A stretch of DNA of 64,000 nt, from the NCBI RefSeq assembly GCF_036227225.1, contig NZ_CP109444.1, positions 992,001-1,056,000 on the forward strand, written 5' to 3'. A program made the position numbers and the translations under genes. Every line of letters begins with the position of its first letter. Position 1 is the first letter of the stretch. Of this stretch, positions 8,329 to 16,919 are shown one piece after another. This stretch comes from Streptomyces sp. NBC_01478. GTDB lineage: Bacteria > Actinomycetota > Actinomycetes > Streptomycetales > Streptomycetaceae. The notes beneath the pieces were generated by a model that saw nothing but the letters and a program-made list of their open reading frames with translations, was not told the origin of the DNA and did no database searches.

Positions 8329-8904
8329 ATGGCCAGAGCAGGACTGACGCCGGAGCGGCTGACCCTGGCGGGGGCGGAGCTGGCCGACGAGGTGGGCTTC
8401 GACCAGGTGACCGTCTCGGCGCTCGCCCGACGGTTTGACGTCAAGGTCGCGAGTCTGTACTCACACCTGAAGAACTCCCAGGAACTCCGCACCAGGATCG
8501 CCCTGTTCGCCCTGGAGGAACTCGCCGACCGGGTCTCCGACGCCCTGGCCGGACGGGCCGGCAAGGACGCCCTGGCCGCCTTCGCCGACGCCTACCGCGA
8601 CTACGCCCGGGAGCACCCCGGCCGGTACGACGCGGCACGGCTCCGGCTCGATCCCGAGACGGCGGCCGCCAGCGCGGGGGTACGGCACGCGCAGATGACC
8701 CGGGCGATCCTGCGCGGCTACGACCTGGCCGAGCCGGACCAGACCCACGCCGTCCGGATGCTGGGCAGCGTCTTCCACGGCTACGTCAGCCTGGAGCTGG
8801 CCGGCGGCTTCGAGCACAGCGCGCCCGACGCGCGGGAGTCCTGGACCTGGATCGTGGATTCCCTCGACACGCTGCTCCGGAACCTGGCCGCGCCCCGGAC
8901 CTGA
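8329..8904 (+). CDS. TetR/AcrR-family transcriptional regulator
   Basis: The 191-residue protein has an N-terminal helix-turn-helix (about residues 8-50; VTVSALARRFDVKVASLYSHL) and an all-helical ligand-binding domain ending in WTWIVDSLD, as in the WHG-type TetR C-terminal domain. The start has GGGAGGA five bases upstream. It is divergent from the FBP gene across a perfect inverted repeat that is probably its operator, and lies 43 bases before the SGNH esterase gene, which it may also control through read-through. Confidence 0.92.
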   Translation: MARAGLTPERLTLAGAELADEVGFDQVTVSALARRFDVKVASLYSHLKNSQELRTRIALFALEELADRVSDALAGRAGKDALAAFADAYRDYAREHPGRYDAARLRLDPETAAASAGVRHAQMTRAILRGYDLAEPDQTHAVRMLGSVFHGYVSLELAGGFEHSAPDARESWTWIVDSLDTLLRNLAAPRT

Positions 8905-8947
8905 CACACCCGACCGTCCCGGAAACCCCGATCACCAGGTTGAGGCG

Positions 8948-10126
8948 ATGAACACCGAGCACGACATGATCACCACCCCCGTCACCACCGACCTGCTGCG
9001 AGGCCACCTGGACGTGGAGACGACCGCGCACGGCCTGCTGCCGCACCGGCTGCCCGCCCGCGCACGCCGGCAGATACCCGACGACCAGACAGCCGTGGCC
9101 GAGGCACAACCCTCAGGTGTACGGCTGGTCTTCCGCACCCGGGCCACCACCATCGACCTGGACACACTGCCCACCAAGCGCGTCCACCGGGGATTCCCGC
9201 CCCCGCCGGACGGCGTGTACGACCTGCTGGTCGACGGCCGCCTCACCGCGCAGGCCACGGTGCCCGGCGGCCGGGTGCGCACGATCACCGACATGGTGAC
9301 CCAGACCTCCGAGCTCACGGAGGGGCCGCCCGGCACCGCCCGTTTCACCGGTCTCCCGGCAGGTGACAAGGACGTCGAGATCTGGCTCCCGCACACGGAG
9401 ATCACCGAGGTGATCGCCCTGCGCACCGACGCCCCCGTCGAAAGGGCGCGGGACAATGGGCGCAAGGTATGGCTGCACCACGGCAGTTCCATCAGCCATG
9501 GCTCGAACGCCACGCATCCGACGGCCACTTGGCCGGCGCTGGCAGCCGCCCGGGGTCAAGTGGAGCTGGTCAACCTGGGGTTCAGCGGCAGCGCACTGCT
9601 CGACCCGTTCACCGCCCGGGCGATGCGGGACACCCCCGCGGATCTGATCAGCGTCAAGATCGGCATCAATGTCGTCAACGCCGACGCGATGCGCCTGCGC
9701 GCCTTCGGTCCCGCGGTCCACGGCTTCCTCGACACCCTCCGCGAGGGGCATCCGACCACCCCGCTGCTGGTCGTGTCCCCGATCCTCTGCCCGGTCCAGG
9801 AGGACACTCCGGGCCCGCTCATGCCCGACTTCGACGGCGGGACCCTGGGGTTCAGGGCGACCGGCGACCCTGCCGAACGGGCCCTCGGGCGTCTGACGCT
9901 CACCGTCATCCGCGCCGAACTCGCCAGGATCGTCGAGCAGCGGGCGACCGACGACCCGAACCTGCACTACCTCGACGGCCGTGACCTCTACGGCGACAAG
10001 GACTACGCCGAACTCCCGCTCCCGGACGCGGTCCACCCCGACCCGGCGGGACACCGGCGCATCGGCGAGAACTTCGGGCGGCTCGTGTTCGGTGGCGGCG
10101 GTCCCTTCGCGACCGAGAACGGCTGA
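8948..10126 (+). CDS. SGNH/GDSL-family esterase, two-domain
   Basis: The 392-residue protein has an N-terminal beta-rich domain (about 1-165) and a C-terminal SGNH hydrolase domain. Block I appears as HHGSSISHGS (about residue 177), the block II glycine lies in NLGFSGSA, and the catalytic Asp/His pair lies in DAVHPDPAGH near residue 358. This architecture resembles carbohydrate esterases and acyl-hydrolases. There is no signal peptide, so a cytoplasmic place is likely. It follows the TetR gene closely and in the same direction. Confidence 0.85.
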   Translation: MNTEHDMITTPVTTDLLRGHLDVETTAHGLLPHRLPARARRQIPDDQTAVAEAQPSGVRLVFRTRATTIDLDTLPTKRVHRGFPPPPDGVYDLLVDGRLTAQATVPGGRVRTITDMVTQTSELTEGPPGTARFTGLPAGDKDVEIWLPHTEITEVIALRTDAPVERARDNGRKVWLHHGSSISHGSNATHPTATWPALAAARGQVELVNLGFSGSALLDPFTARAMRDTPADLISVKIGINVVNADAMRLRAFGPAVHGFLDTLREGHPTTPLLVVSPILCPVQEDTPGPLMPDFDGGTLGFRATGDPAERALGRLTLTVIRAELARIVEQRATDDPNLHYLDGRDLYGDKDYAELPLPDAVHPDPAGHRRIGENFGRLVFGGGGPFATENG

Positions 10127-10350
10127 GAACGACTGAGGCCGGCCGAGCGGGACCACGACCGCGCCGCGGCTCGGCTGCGCTAGGACTCGACCAGGCGAAT
10201 CACTCCTCGTCCCTCCCATGGGCCGCGCGATGCGCCGAGTGGCGGGGAGTGCTTGCGCACCCGCCCCGGTCGTATGGCACGCTCACCTGCGACCGGACGG
10301 CCGGATCGACTCCGGCCCGCCACCCGGCTCGACCGCGGAAAGGCAGCGTC

Positions 10351-11238
10351 ATGCGTATCGGACTGCTCGGCACCGGCCCTTGGGCCCAGATGGCTCACGC
10401 CCCCGCCCTCAGTGGGCACGACGCGTGGGACTTCGCGGGCGTGTGGGGCCGCCGCGCCGACGCCGCCAAGGAACTGGCCGACCGGCACGGTGTACCGGCC
10501 TACGACGATGTCGACGCCCTGCTCGCGGACGTGGACGCCGTCGCCGTGGCGCTGCCGCCGTCCGTGCAGGCCGAGTTGGCGGTGCGGGCCGCGCGGGCGG
10601 GATGTCATCTGCTGCTGGACAAGCCGCTGGCGCCGACGGTGGATCAGGGGCGGACCGTGGTCGACGCGGTGCGGGAGGCCGGGGTCGCGTCGGTCGTGTT
10701 CTTCACCACCCGCTTCCAGCCCGAGACGGAGGCGTGGATCACCGAACAGGCCGCCGCCGAGGGCTGGTTCACGGCCCGGGCCGAGTGGCTCGGCTCGGTG
10801 TTCACCAGCGACAGCCCGTTCGCGGCCTCGCCCTGGCGGCAGGAGAAGGGTGCGCTGTGGGACGTGGGCCCGCATGCCTTGTCCGTGCTGCTGCCGGTCC
10901 TCGGCGACGTCCGCCGGGTGGCCGCCGCCGTGCGGGGTCCCGGCGACACGGTCCTGCTGGTCCTGAACCACGCCGGCGGTGCGTCCAGCACGCTGACCCT
11001 GAGCCTCACCGCGCCGACCGCGGCGGCGGGAGCCACGGTCGAACTGCGCGGCGCGGCCGGGGTGACCAGCATCCCCGACAGCTCGGGCGACGCGGTGTCC
11101 GCCCTGGTGCGGGCCGCCGACGCGCTGGCCGAGGCGGTGCGCACGGGCCGACCGCACCCGTGCGACGCGGCTTTCGGACAGCGGGTCACCGAGATCCTGG
11201 CCGAGGCCGAAGCCATGGTGGACGCCGACGCCGGCTGA
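10351..11238 (+). CDS. Gfo/Idh/MocA-family oxidoreductase
   Basis: The 295-residue protein begins MRIGLLGTGPWAQ, the GxGxxA/G dinucleotide-binding start of this NAD(P)-dependent family, followed by LDKPLAPTVD near residue 90, where the conserved EKP lysine is replaced in context by DKP. The family oxidises or reduces sugars, inositols and related polyols. GGAAAGG at 10336-10342 sets the start at ATG 10351; the longer in-frame start at 10249 has no such signal and gives an atypical leader. It converges with the small gene at 11239 with no gap. Confidence 0.88.
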   Translation: MRIGLLGTGPWAQMAHAPALSGHDAWDFAGVWGRRADAAKELADRHGVPAYDDVDALLADVDAVAVALPPSVQAELAVRAARAGCHLLLDKPLAPTVDQGRTVVDAVREAGVASVVFFTTRFQPETEAWITEQAAAEGWFTARAEWLGSVFTSDSPFAASPWRQEKGALWDVGPHALSVLLPVLGDVRRVAAAVRGPGDTVLLVLNHAGGASSTLTLSLTAPTAAAGATVELRGAAGVTSIPDSSGDAVSALVRAADALAEAVRTGRPHPCDAAFGQRVTEILAEAEAMVDADAG

Positions 11239-11595
11239 TCACCCGCCGTCGGGCGCCTCCTCGTCCTCGCCGAACGGCTCGTCGCTCCACCGGAACCAGG
11301 CCCGCTCCCCCTCGATGTGCAGCAGGAACTCGGGGACGGGCCCGTCCGGCGAGGTGAGCGTCACCTGCCGCCGGACCTCGTCGTAGACCTCCTCCCACCG
11401 CGTCCACTCGTCGTCCGCCTGCACCAGGGCGAGTTCCCGCGCGAACAGGTCCCGTACGGCGTCGAAGGCCGGACCCGGGGTGAACTTGCCCGACAGCCAA
11501 GGGAAATCGGCGTCGTCGATCAGGATCTCCCCCACCGGTTCCGCGCCCGCTTCCGCGCGCGTGCGCACCTGCCAGACCTCGCCGACGAACCCCAT
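11239..11595 (-). CDS. Hypothetical acidic protein
   Basis: I do not recognise a family. The 118-residue protein is acidic and rich in tryptophan, with GEVWQVRTRAE near the start and FLLHIEGERAWFRW near the end, and no membrane segment or signal. ATG 11595 is chosen because GGAGG lies five bases upstream. Stop codons of this gene and the convergent oxidoreductase abut. Confidence 0.6.
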   Translation of the reverse strand: MGFVGEVWQVRTRAEAGAEPVGEILIDDADFPWLSGKFTPGPAFDAVRDLFARELALVQADDEWTRWEEVYDEVRRQVTLTSPDGPVPEFLLHIEGERAWFRWSDEPFGEDEEAPDGG

Positions 11596-11759
11596 GCCCG
11601 CCTCCATCCCGCCGTAGAGCGATGTGCCGTGGAACCACGTGTCGTAGAACCATGTGCCGTGGATCAACCTGTCGCCAGCATGGCACCCGGCACTGACAGT
11701 CGGCCCGGTGCGGATCGCGGGCCGGGCCGACTGTCCCTCGGGGCTACGGGGCGGTGCGG

Positions 11760-12650
11760 TTACTCGACGACATGGAAGTTGGCCCGCTCCCGGATGACCG
11801 GGTAGCCGGCCTTGGCGAAGTGCGCGGCCATCGGGAAGTTGACCTGGTCCGTGGCGGCGGCGATGAACTCGGCGCCGCGTTCGACGAGGTAGTGGGTGCA
11901 CTCGGCGAGCAGGTCGCGGGCGTAGCCGTGGCCGCGCTGTTCCGGTACGACGCCGATGAAGCCGATGCACGGGCCCGACGGGTTGTGGGCCGGGATGTGG
12001 ATGCCCGCGAGGTCTCCCTCGGGGGTGCGGGCGACCTGCCACCACTCACGTGGGGACGGGCACCAGCGGAAGAAGTCGATCTCCTCCTGTGCGGCCTGGT
12101 CGACTCCCCCTTGTCGGATGGCCAGTTGGGAATGGGCGTCGAGGGTGACGGAGTGGATGCGGCGCAGTGCGTCGAAGAACACGGCGTCGTCCGGTTCGGG
12201 GGCGAAGACGAGCCGTCCGGGGCGTTCGGGCAGCCCGCACTCCGGGGTCCACCGGTAGATGAAGCGCTCGACCAGGAGGTCGTACCCGGCCGCGCGCAGG
12301 GCGGTGAAGCGTGCCTCGGCGGCGGCGCGCGCCTCGGGGCTGTCGCGCCAGCCGGCGGGGAGGTTCAGTTCCGCGCCGACGCGCCAGGGTGCGCTGCGCA
12401 GGAGTTCGGCCCCTGCCTCCTCCTCGCCCTCGAGCACGTCGAAGCAGTTGACGGTGAGGGGTTCGGTGTCGTTCGGGCCGCCCCACCAGGCGCCGCGCGC
12501 GACGACCGTGCCGTCGCGCAGCGCCACCCGCTGCCAGTCGGGCCGCCAGGTCGTCAGCCGGTTCGCGGCTCGGGCGCCGAGCGGGTCGGGAAGGGTGTCG
12601 AAAAGATGGGCGTCGCTCTCGTCGAGCGCGCGAATGACCAGATCGGTCAT
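11760..12650 (-). CDS. GNAT-family N-acetyltransferase
   Basis: The 296-residue protein has a C-terminal GNAT domain (about residues 150-290) with the acetyl-CoA pyrophosphate-binding motif A as QRGHGYARDLL. The N-terminal half is a degenerate acyltransferase-like domain, making it a tandem-GNAT-sized protein. The substrate is unknown. GGAGGA lies seven bases before the ATG. It is transcribed leftward, downstream of the GH92 gene but separated from it by a strong terminator. Confidence 0.82.
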   Translation of the reverse strand: MTDLVIRALDESDAHLFDTLPDPLGARAANRLTTWRPDWQRVALRDGTVVARGAWWGGPNDTEPLTVNCFDVLEGEEEAGAELLRSAPWRVGAELNLPAGWRDSPEARAAAEARFTALRAAGYDLLVERFIYRWTPECGLPERPGRLVFAPEPDDAVFFDALRRIHSVTLDAHSQLAIRQGGVDQAAQEEIDFFRWCPSPREWWQVARTPEGDLAGIHIPAHNPSGPCIGFIGVVPEQRGHGYARDLLAECTHYLVERGAEFIAAATDQVNFPMAAHFAKAGYPVIRERANFHVVE

Positions 12651-12837
12651 GGATTTCCTCCGGGAGGGGTACGGCGTGGAGCGCTCCCGGTCAGGTCAGT
12701 CGTGTCACGCCGGGTCAACGGGGAGGGAGCGCTGGGGTGTTGTGGACCTCATGGCACTCGCCTCCTTCCGCTGGTCTCAGGGCGTGTACCCGCACGTTAG
12801 GGGACGGGTCCGCCGCCCGTCCACCGCATTTCCGGGT

Positions 12838-12868
12838 CGGCCCGGCGGAGCGGGGCTCCGCCGGGCCG
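12838..12868 (-). terminator. Strong hairpin terminator of GH92 gene
   Basis: Bases 12838-12851 pair with 12855-12868 in a 14-bp perfect stem with a three-base loop (GGG). The hairpin begins eight bases after the GH92 stop codon at 12876, reading leftward. It separates GH92 from the GNAT gene. The region from 12651 to 12837 holds no gene that I can support. Confidence 0.8.
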
Positions 12869-12875
12869 GTGCGCG

Positions 12876-15296
12876 TCACTTCGGGAGGTGTACCGGGTCG
12901 GTCGCCCAGCTCGTGTTCGGTTCGGTGGCGAGCCGGACGTCCAGCCTGCCGCCCTTGAGGGTCGGTCCCGCGCCGGTCCACGCGCGCGTGAGGTCATGGC
13001 CGTCGAGCCGTACGGCGTCGACGTACCGGTGGGTGTCGTCGGCGTCGGGGGCGGTGACGACGATGTCCGTGCGGCCCGGCCGGTCCACGACCGCCTTCGG
13101 GAACAGCGGTGCGCCGAGCAGCAGGTCGGCGCTGCCCGGGGTGCGCGGATAGATGCCGAGAGCGGAGAAGACGTACCAGGCGGACATGGTGCCGAGGTCG
13201 TCGTTGCCGGGCAGGCCCTTGGGTCCGGTGCCGTAGGCGGTGTCGAGGATCTGGCGGACCGTCGCCTGGGTCTTCCAGGGCTGGCCCAGGGAGTTGTAGA
13301 GCCAGGGGGCGTGGATGTCGGGCTCGTTGGTCGGGTCGTAGCGCAGCGCGTCGCCGCCCCGGACCGACCACGCCCCGTCCGCGGTGTGGAAGAAGCCGTC
13401 GAGCCGGGTGGCGGCCGTCTCGCGTCCACCCATCGCCTCGGCCAGCCCCTGGACGTCCTGCGGGACCATCCACACGTAGGCGGCGGCCGAGCCCTGTGCG
13501 AAGCCGAGATCGCTCGCCGGGTTGAACGGTGTCACCCAGGAGCCGTCGAGGTTGCGGGCCTGGATGTAACCGGTGGCGGGATTGAAGACGTTGCTCCAGT
13601 AGGCGCCGCGTTCGGTGAAGGTCTTCGCCTCGGCGGTCCGGCCGAGCAGTTTGGCCCACTGGGCGAGGGCGGAGTCGGCGACCGCGTCCTCCAGGGTCTC
13701 GGCGGCGCCGCCCCAGCAGTGGCACGCGTCCTGGGCCGCGTAGTGAGAGGTCATGTACTGGGCCAGGTTGGGGCGTTGGCCCACGCACTGGCCGGGGCAG
13801 CCGGCGTCCGAGAGCTCGTCCGCGTTGGGCACGGTGGCCTGGTGGACGAGTGAGTCGAAGGCCCCCTGGTAGTCGAAGTTGCGGACGCCCATGGCGTAGA
13901 AGGTGGCCAGGGTCGCGGCGGACGGGTCGCCGGTCATGACGTGGGTGGCGCCGCTGATGTGCACCCAGCGGTCCCAGACTCCGCCGTTCTGCCGGGCGAA
14001 GTTGTAGAGCGACTGGGCGAAGTCGCCCGCGACGGTGGGCTTCAGGAGGGCGAGCAGTTGGATCTGGGCGCGGTACTGGTCCCAGCCGGAGAAGTTGCTG
14101 TACTGCGCCCGCTGTCCGCGCGCCAGCCGGTGGACGGCCTGGTCCATGCCCCAGTAACGGCCGTCGGTGTCACTGATCAGGTTGGGCTGCATGAGGGCGT
14201 GGTACAGCGCCGTGTAGAAGGTCTGGCGGCGGGCGGGGGTGCCGCCGTCGATGCGTACGGTGCTCAGTTCGCGGTCCCACGCGCGGGCGCCCGCTGTGGC
14301 GACGTCGGCCACGCGCGCGTGCGGGGCGATCTCCTGGCGGAGGTTGGTCTCGGCTCCGGCGAGGCTGACGTACGAGATGCCGAGCCGCATGTGGACATCG
14401 TTGTCAGATGTCGTGTCGAAGCCGACCCAGCCGCCGGATCCGCGACCCGCGCGGTCGGCGCCGGTGGCGTATCCCTCGCCCCCGGAGGCGGTCGTCGAAC
14501 CGGGCGACACCGTGCTGTCGTGCCAGGTGCCGACCGAGGAGAAGGCGCGGTCGAAGGAGGCGCTGAAGTAGAGCCGGTAGTAGCTCTTGCGGTTGTTGAC
14601 GCCGCCGTTGGCGCGGCGCCCGCAGAAGGCGCCGGTGAGGACCCAGCCGGTCACCTTGTGGTGGACGGTGTCGATGTCGACGTGCGCGTCGGCGCTGCCG
14701 TTGAGGGAGTTGGAGACGCGGAAGAGCAGACTCGCCGGACGGTCGGAGGGGAAGGTGAAGTCGGCGACTCCGGCGCGTTTGCTGACGGCCAGGTCGGCGG
14801 TGGCTCCGGAGGCGAGACCGAGGGTGTAGCGGCCGGGGGTGGCCTTCTCGTCGGCGTGCGAGAAGTTCGACGCGTAGACGGCGTCCTTGGTGTCCGCCGA
14901 GGGTGACGAGGTGACGTCGCCGACGAACGGCATGATCGGTACGTCGCCGGCCGCGCCGGGGTTGCAGCCCGCGCCGTTGACGTGGGTGAGGCTCAGACCG
15001 CGGATGCGGGTGGCGCCGTACTCGTATCCGTTGGCCGCGCCCGTGCTGGTCTGGTCGCCGGTGGTGCTGGTCGGCGACCAGGCGATCATGCCGGACGGGA
15101 GGGTGGCGCCGGGGTAGGTGTTGCCGCCGTTGGAGGAACCGATCAGCGGGTCGACGAGCGAGGACAGCTCGCCCGCGGAGCCGGTCGCCGCCGCGAGGGC
15201 GGGGAACGGGGCGGCCGCGGCGAGCGCGGTCGCGGTCGCCACCGCCGCGGCTCCGAGGCCGAACCGCCGTGCCGTGCCCAGTAGTTGGTGACGCAT
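12876..15296 (-). CDS. Secreted GH92 alpha-1,2-mannosidase
   Basis: The 806-residue protein starts with an Arg-containing signal peptide (residues 1-36, ending in PALAAATG), then the N-terminal beta-sandwich of GH92 (DPLIGSSNGGNTYPGA at about 48) and the (alpha/alpha)6 catalytic domain. The hallmark GNDDLGTMSAWYVFSALG is present near residue 700, supplying the catalytic aspartates. GH92 enzymes are calcium-dependent inverting exo-alpha-mannosidases that trim mannan and N-glycans outside the cell. It is divergent from a GH64 beta-1,3-glucanase, so the pair could act on the mannan and glucan of fungal cell walls. Confidence 0.95.
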   Translation of the reverse strand: MRHQLLGTARRFGLGAAAVATATALAAAAPFPALAAATGSAGELSSLVDPLIGSSNGGNTYPGATLPSGMIAWSPTSTTGDQTSTGAANGYEYGATRIRGLSLTHVNGAGCNPGAAGDVPIMPFVGDVTSSPSADTKDAVYASNFSHADEKATPGRYTLGLASGATADLAVSKRAGVADFTFPSDRPASLLFRVSNSLNGSADAHVDIDTVHHKVTGWVLTGAFCGRRANGGVNNRKSYYRLYFSASFDRAFSSVGTWHDSTVSPGSTTASGGEGYATGADRAGRGSGGWVGFDTTSDNDVHMRLGISYVSLAGAETNLRQEIAPHARVADVATAGARAWDRELSTVRIDGGTPARRQTFYTALYHALMQPNLISDTDGRYWGMDQAVHRLARGQRAQYSNFSGWDQYRAQIQLLALLKPTVAGDFAQSLYNFARQNGGVWDRWVHISGATHVMTGDPSAATLATFYAMGVRNFDYQGAFDSLVHQATVPNADELSDAGCPGQCVGQRPNLAQYMTSHYAAQDACHCWGGAAETLEDAVADSALAQWAKLLGRTAEAKTFTERGAYWSNVFNPATGYIQARNLDGSWVTPFNPASDLGFAQGSAAAYVWMVPQDVQGLAEAMGGRETAATRLDGFFHTADGAWSVRGGDALRYDPTNEPDIHAPWLYNSLGQPWKTQATVRQILDTAYGTGPKGLPGNDDLGTMSAWYVFSALGIYPRTPGSADLLLGAPLFPKAVVDRPGRTDIVVTAPDADDTHRYVDAVRLDGHDLTRAWTGAGPTLKGGRLDVRLATEPNTSWATDPVHLPK

Positions 15297-15657
15297 GCGT
15301 CAAGTCGCCTTTCGGAGAAGGGACATGGGGGGCCGAAGAGACAGGCCCGGAAGACAGGGGGCCCCGCGAGGCTAGGAGGCCGCGCGATGGGAGGGAAGAG
15401 GCGCCCGGGTACGGGTGATGAAGCACGGGTGAACGCTTCGCCAGGCACTTAAGTGATCCTTAAGCAGGGATTAAGCCATCCATCTTGCCGGGTTCCCGCA
15501 GGTCAGCGAGGTGACGACGTCCCGTCGAACCCTTGGCCGGGGCGCCTCTCGTGCGTAACATCGGGCTCCGGCGGCGGTGCCGACGCACGCTGTGAGAGCG
15601 CTCTCAACGCGTCGGCACCGTCCGCTTCGAACTGCCCGACGTCCGGAGGCCCCCCAC
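15297..15657. promoter_or_regulatory. Divergent control region of GH92 and GH64 genes
   Basis: This 361-bp gap contains no supportable gene. It holds the palindrome CACTTAAGTG (15446-15455), a nearby CTTAAG repeat, and the LacI-type operator described separately at 15593-15606. Promoters for both secreted enzymes must lie here. Confidence 0.5.
15593..15606. promoter_or_regulatory. LacI-type operator TGAGAGCGCTCTCA (first copy)
   Basis: TGAGAGCGCTCTCA is a perfect 14-bp palindrome 51 bp before the GH64 start codon. It differs by a symmetric change from the CebR operator TGGGAGCGCTCCCA of Streptomyces (established knowledge). The same sequence occurs upstream of the second GH64 gene at 31514-31527. 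No LacI-family gene is in the window. Confidence 0.8.
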
Positions 15658-16869
15658 ATGACTCCCCCGACCCCCCGCCATCAGCGCCCGCTCGGCCGCC
15701 GCAAGCTCCTCTTCGCGCTCGGGGGCGCCGCGGTGGCCGCTCCCGCACTCGCGGCGCTGGCGCCGCACGCCCTCGCGGACACCAAGTCCCCGGAGACCAG
15801 CGCCGATCAGGCGGGCGCCCTCCCGCTGACGCTGGTCAACAACAGCGGCTCGTTCGACAACGCGAACGTGCACGTCTACATCGTCGGAAACGCGGACGGC
15901 AAGCAGGTGCGGGTCACTGCGGACGGCACGCTCGCGCCGATCGCGCTCTCGGACAACGGCGCCGACGGTTTCACCGACTACGCGATCAGCCTCGGCTCCG
16001 GTGCGGAGACGACGATTTCGCTCCCGTACCTGTCGGGCCGCATCTACGTCTCGCTCGGCGCGAAACTCAGGTTCAAGGCCGTGGCGGACGGCAACGGCGA
16101 TCCGGCACTCCAGTACCCGGCCGGCTGGGTGACCTCCGACCCCAACTACCAAATCCTGCACGACTGCGCCGAGTTCACGCACAACACGGCGGGCATGTTC
16201 TGCAACACGACGATGGTCGACATGTTCAGCGTGCCGCTGAGCATCCGGCTGACCGGCGCGCAGGACCGGACGACGGGCACCCTGCGCGACGGCGGCCGGG
16301 CGTCCGTGTTCGACGCGGTGCGGCAGGTCGAGGCGTTCGCCCCGCTGATCGTGGGCGACACGCGGGTCGTCGCGCCGGGGCACGGACTGGACGCGGGCCT
16401 GTTCGCCGCGGACTACTTCGCGCCGTACATCGACGAGGTGTGGAGCACGTACACCGGCAAGGACCTCACCGTCAGCACGAACGCGGGCGCCTTCACCGGG
16501 CGGGTGCGCGCCGACCGGTTCACGTTCACCGGACCGGCCTCGGTCTCGTTCGCCAAGCCGTCGACGCGGGACGTGCTGTTCTGCGACGGCAACCTGGCCG
16601 CCCCCAACGACGGCACCACGGGCCCGGTCGCGGCCGTGCTCGGCGCGGGCTTCAACCGCTCCACGCTCCTGTCGGACCCCGCCCAACCGACCACCGACGC
16701 CTCGGCGTTCTACCGCACCGACCTCACCAACCACTACGCGAGGGCGGTGCACGCGGCCACCGCCGACGGCAAGGCGTACGGCTTCGCCTTCGACGACGTC
16801 GCGGACTTCGCGTCGTACGTGCAGGACACGGCGCCGACGGGGATACGGCTGACGCTCACGCCGTTCTGA
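15658..16869 (+). CDS. Secreted GH64 endo-beta-1,3-glucanase (first copy)
   Basis: The 403-residue protein begins with a twin-arginine-like signal (RRKLLFALGG, cleaved near residue 41) and continues with a full GH64 domain: LPLTLVNNSG, the SGRIYVSLGAKL segment, the ILHDCAEFTHN acidic region and the NHYARAVHAATADGKAYGFAFDD end. GH64 enzymes release laminaripentaose from beta-1,3-glucan such as fungal wall glucan. GGAGG at 15645-15649 sets the start at ATG 15658. It is about as long as the related protein at 31575 but diverges from it. A LacI-type palindrome upstream suggests sugar-dependent repression. Confidence 0.93.
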   Translation: MTPPTPRHQRPLGRRKLLFALGGAAVAAPALAALAPHALADTKSPETSADQAGALPLTLVNNSGSFDNANVHVYIVGNADGKQVRVTADGTLAPIALSDNGADGFTDYAISLGSGAETTISLPYLSGRIYVSLGAKLRFKAVADGNGDPALQYPAGWVTSDPNYQILHDCAEFTHNTAGMFCNTTMVDMFSVPLSIRLTGAQDRTTGTLRDGGRASVFDAVRQVEAFAPLIVGDTRVVAPGHGLDAGLFAADYFAPYIDEVWSTYTGKDLTVSTNAGAFTGRVRADRFTFTGPASVSFAKPSTRDVLFCDGNLAAPNDGTTGPVAAVLGAGFNRSTLLSDPAQPTTDASAFYRTDLTNHYARAVHAATADGKAYGFAFDDVADFASYVQDTAPTGIRLTLTPF

Positions 16870-16873
16870 AGCC

Positions 16874-16906
16874 GGAGAGGGCGGGAGCGCGGCCCCCGCC
16901 CTCTCC
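16874..16906. terminator. Bidirectional hairpin terminator
   Basis: GGAGAGGGCGGG (16874-16885) pairs with CCCGCCCTCTCC (16895-16906) across a nine-base loop, directly after the GH64 stop and 14 bases past the stop of the convergent DUF4331 gene. Confidence 0.75.
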
Positions 16907-16919
16907 CGTTCCGTGCCGC

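Noticed and set aside
10142..10175. GCCGAGC...GCTCGGC hairpin after the SGNH esterase gene
   Set aside because: Only a 7-bp stem with a 20-base loop; too weak to call a terminator in GC-rich DNA.
12678..12735. Two CebR-like partial matches (GGAGCGCTCC and GGGAGCGCT) upstream of the GNAT gene
   Set aside because: Neither is a full 14-bp palindrome; outer bases mismatch, and there is no sugar-related gene downstream.
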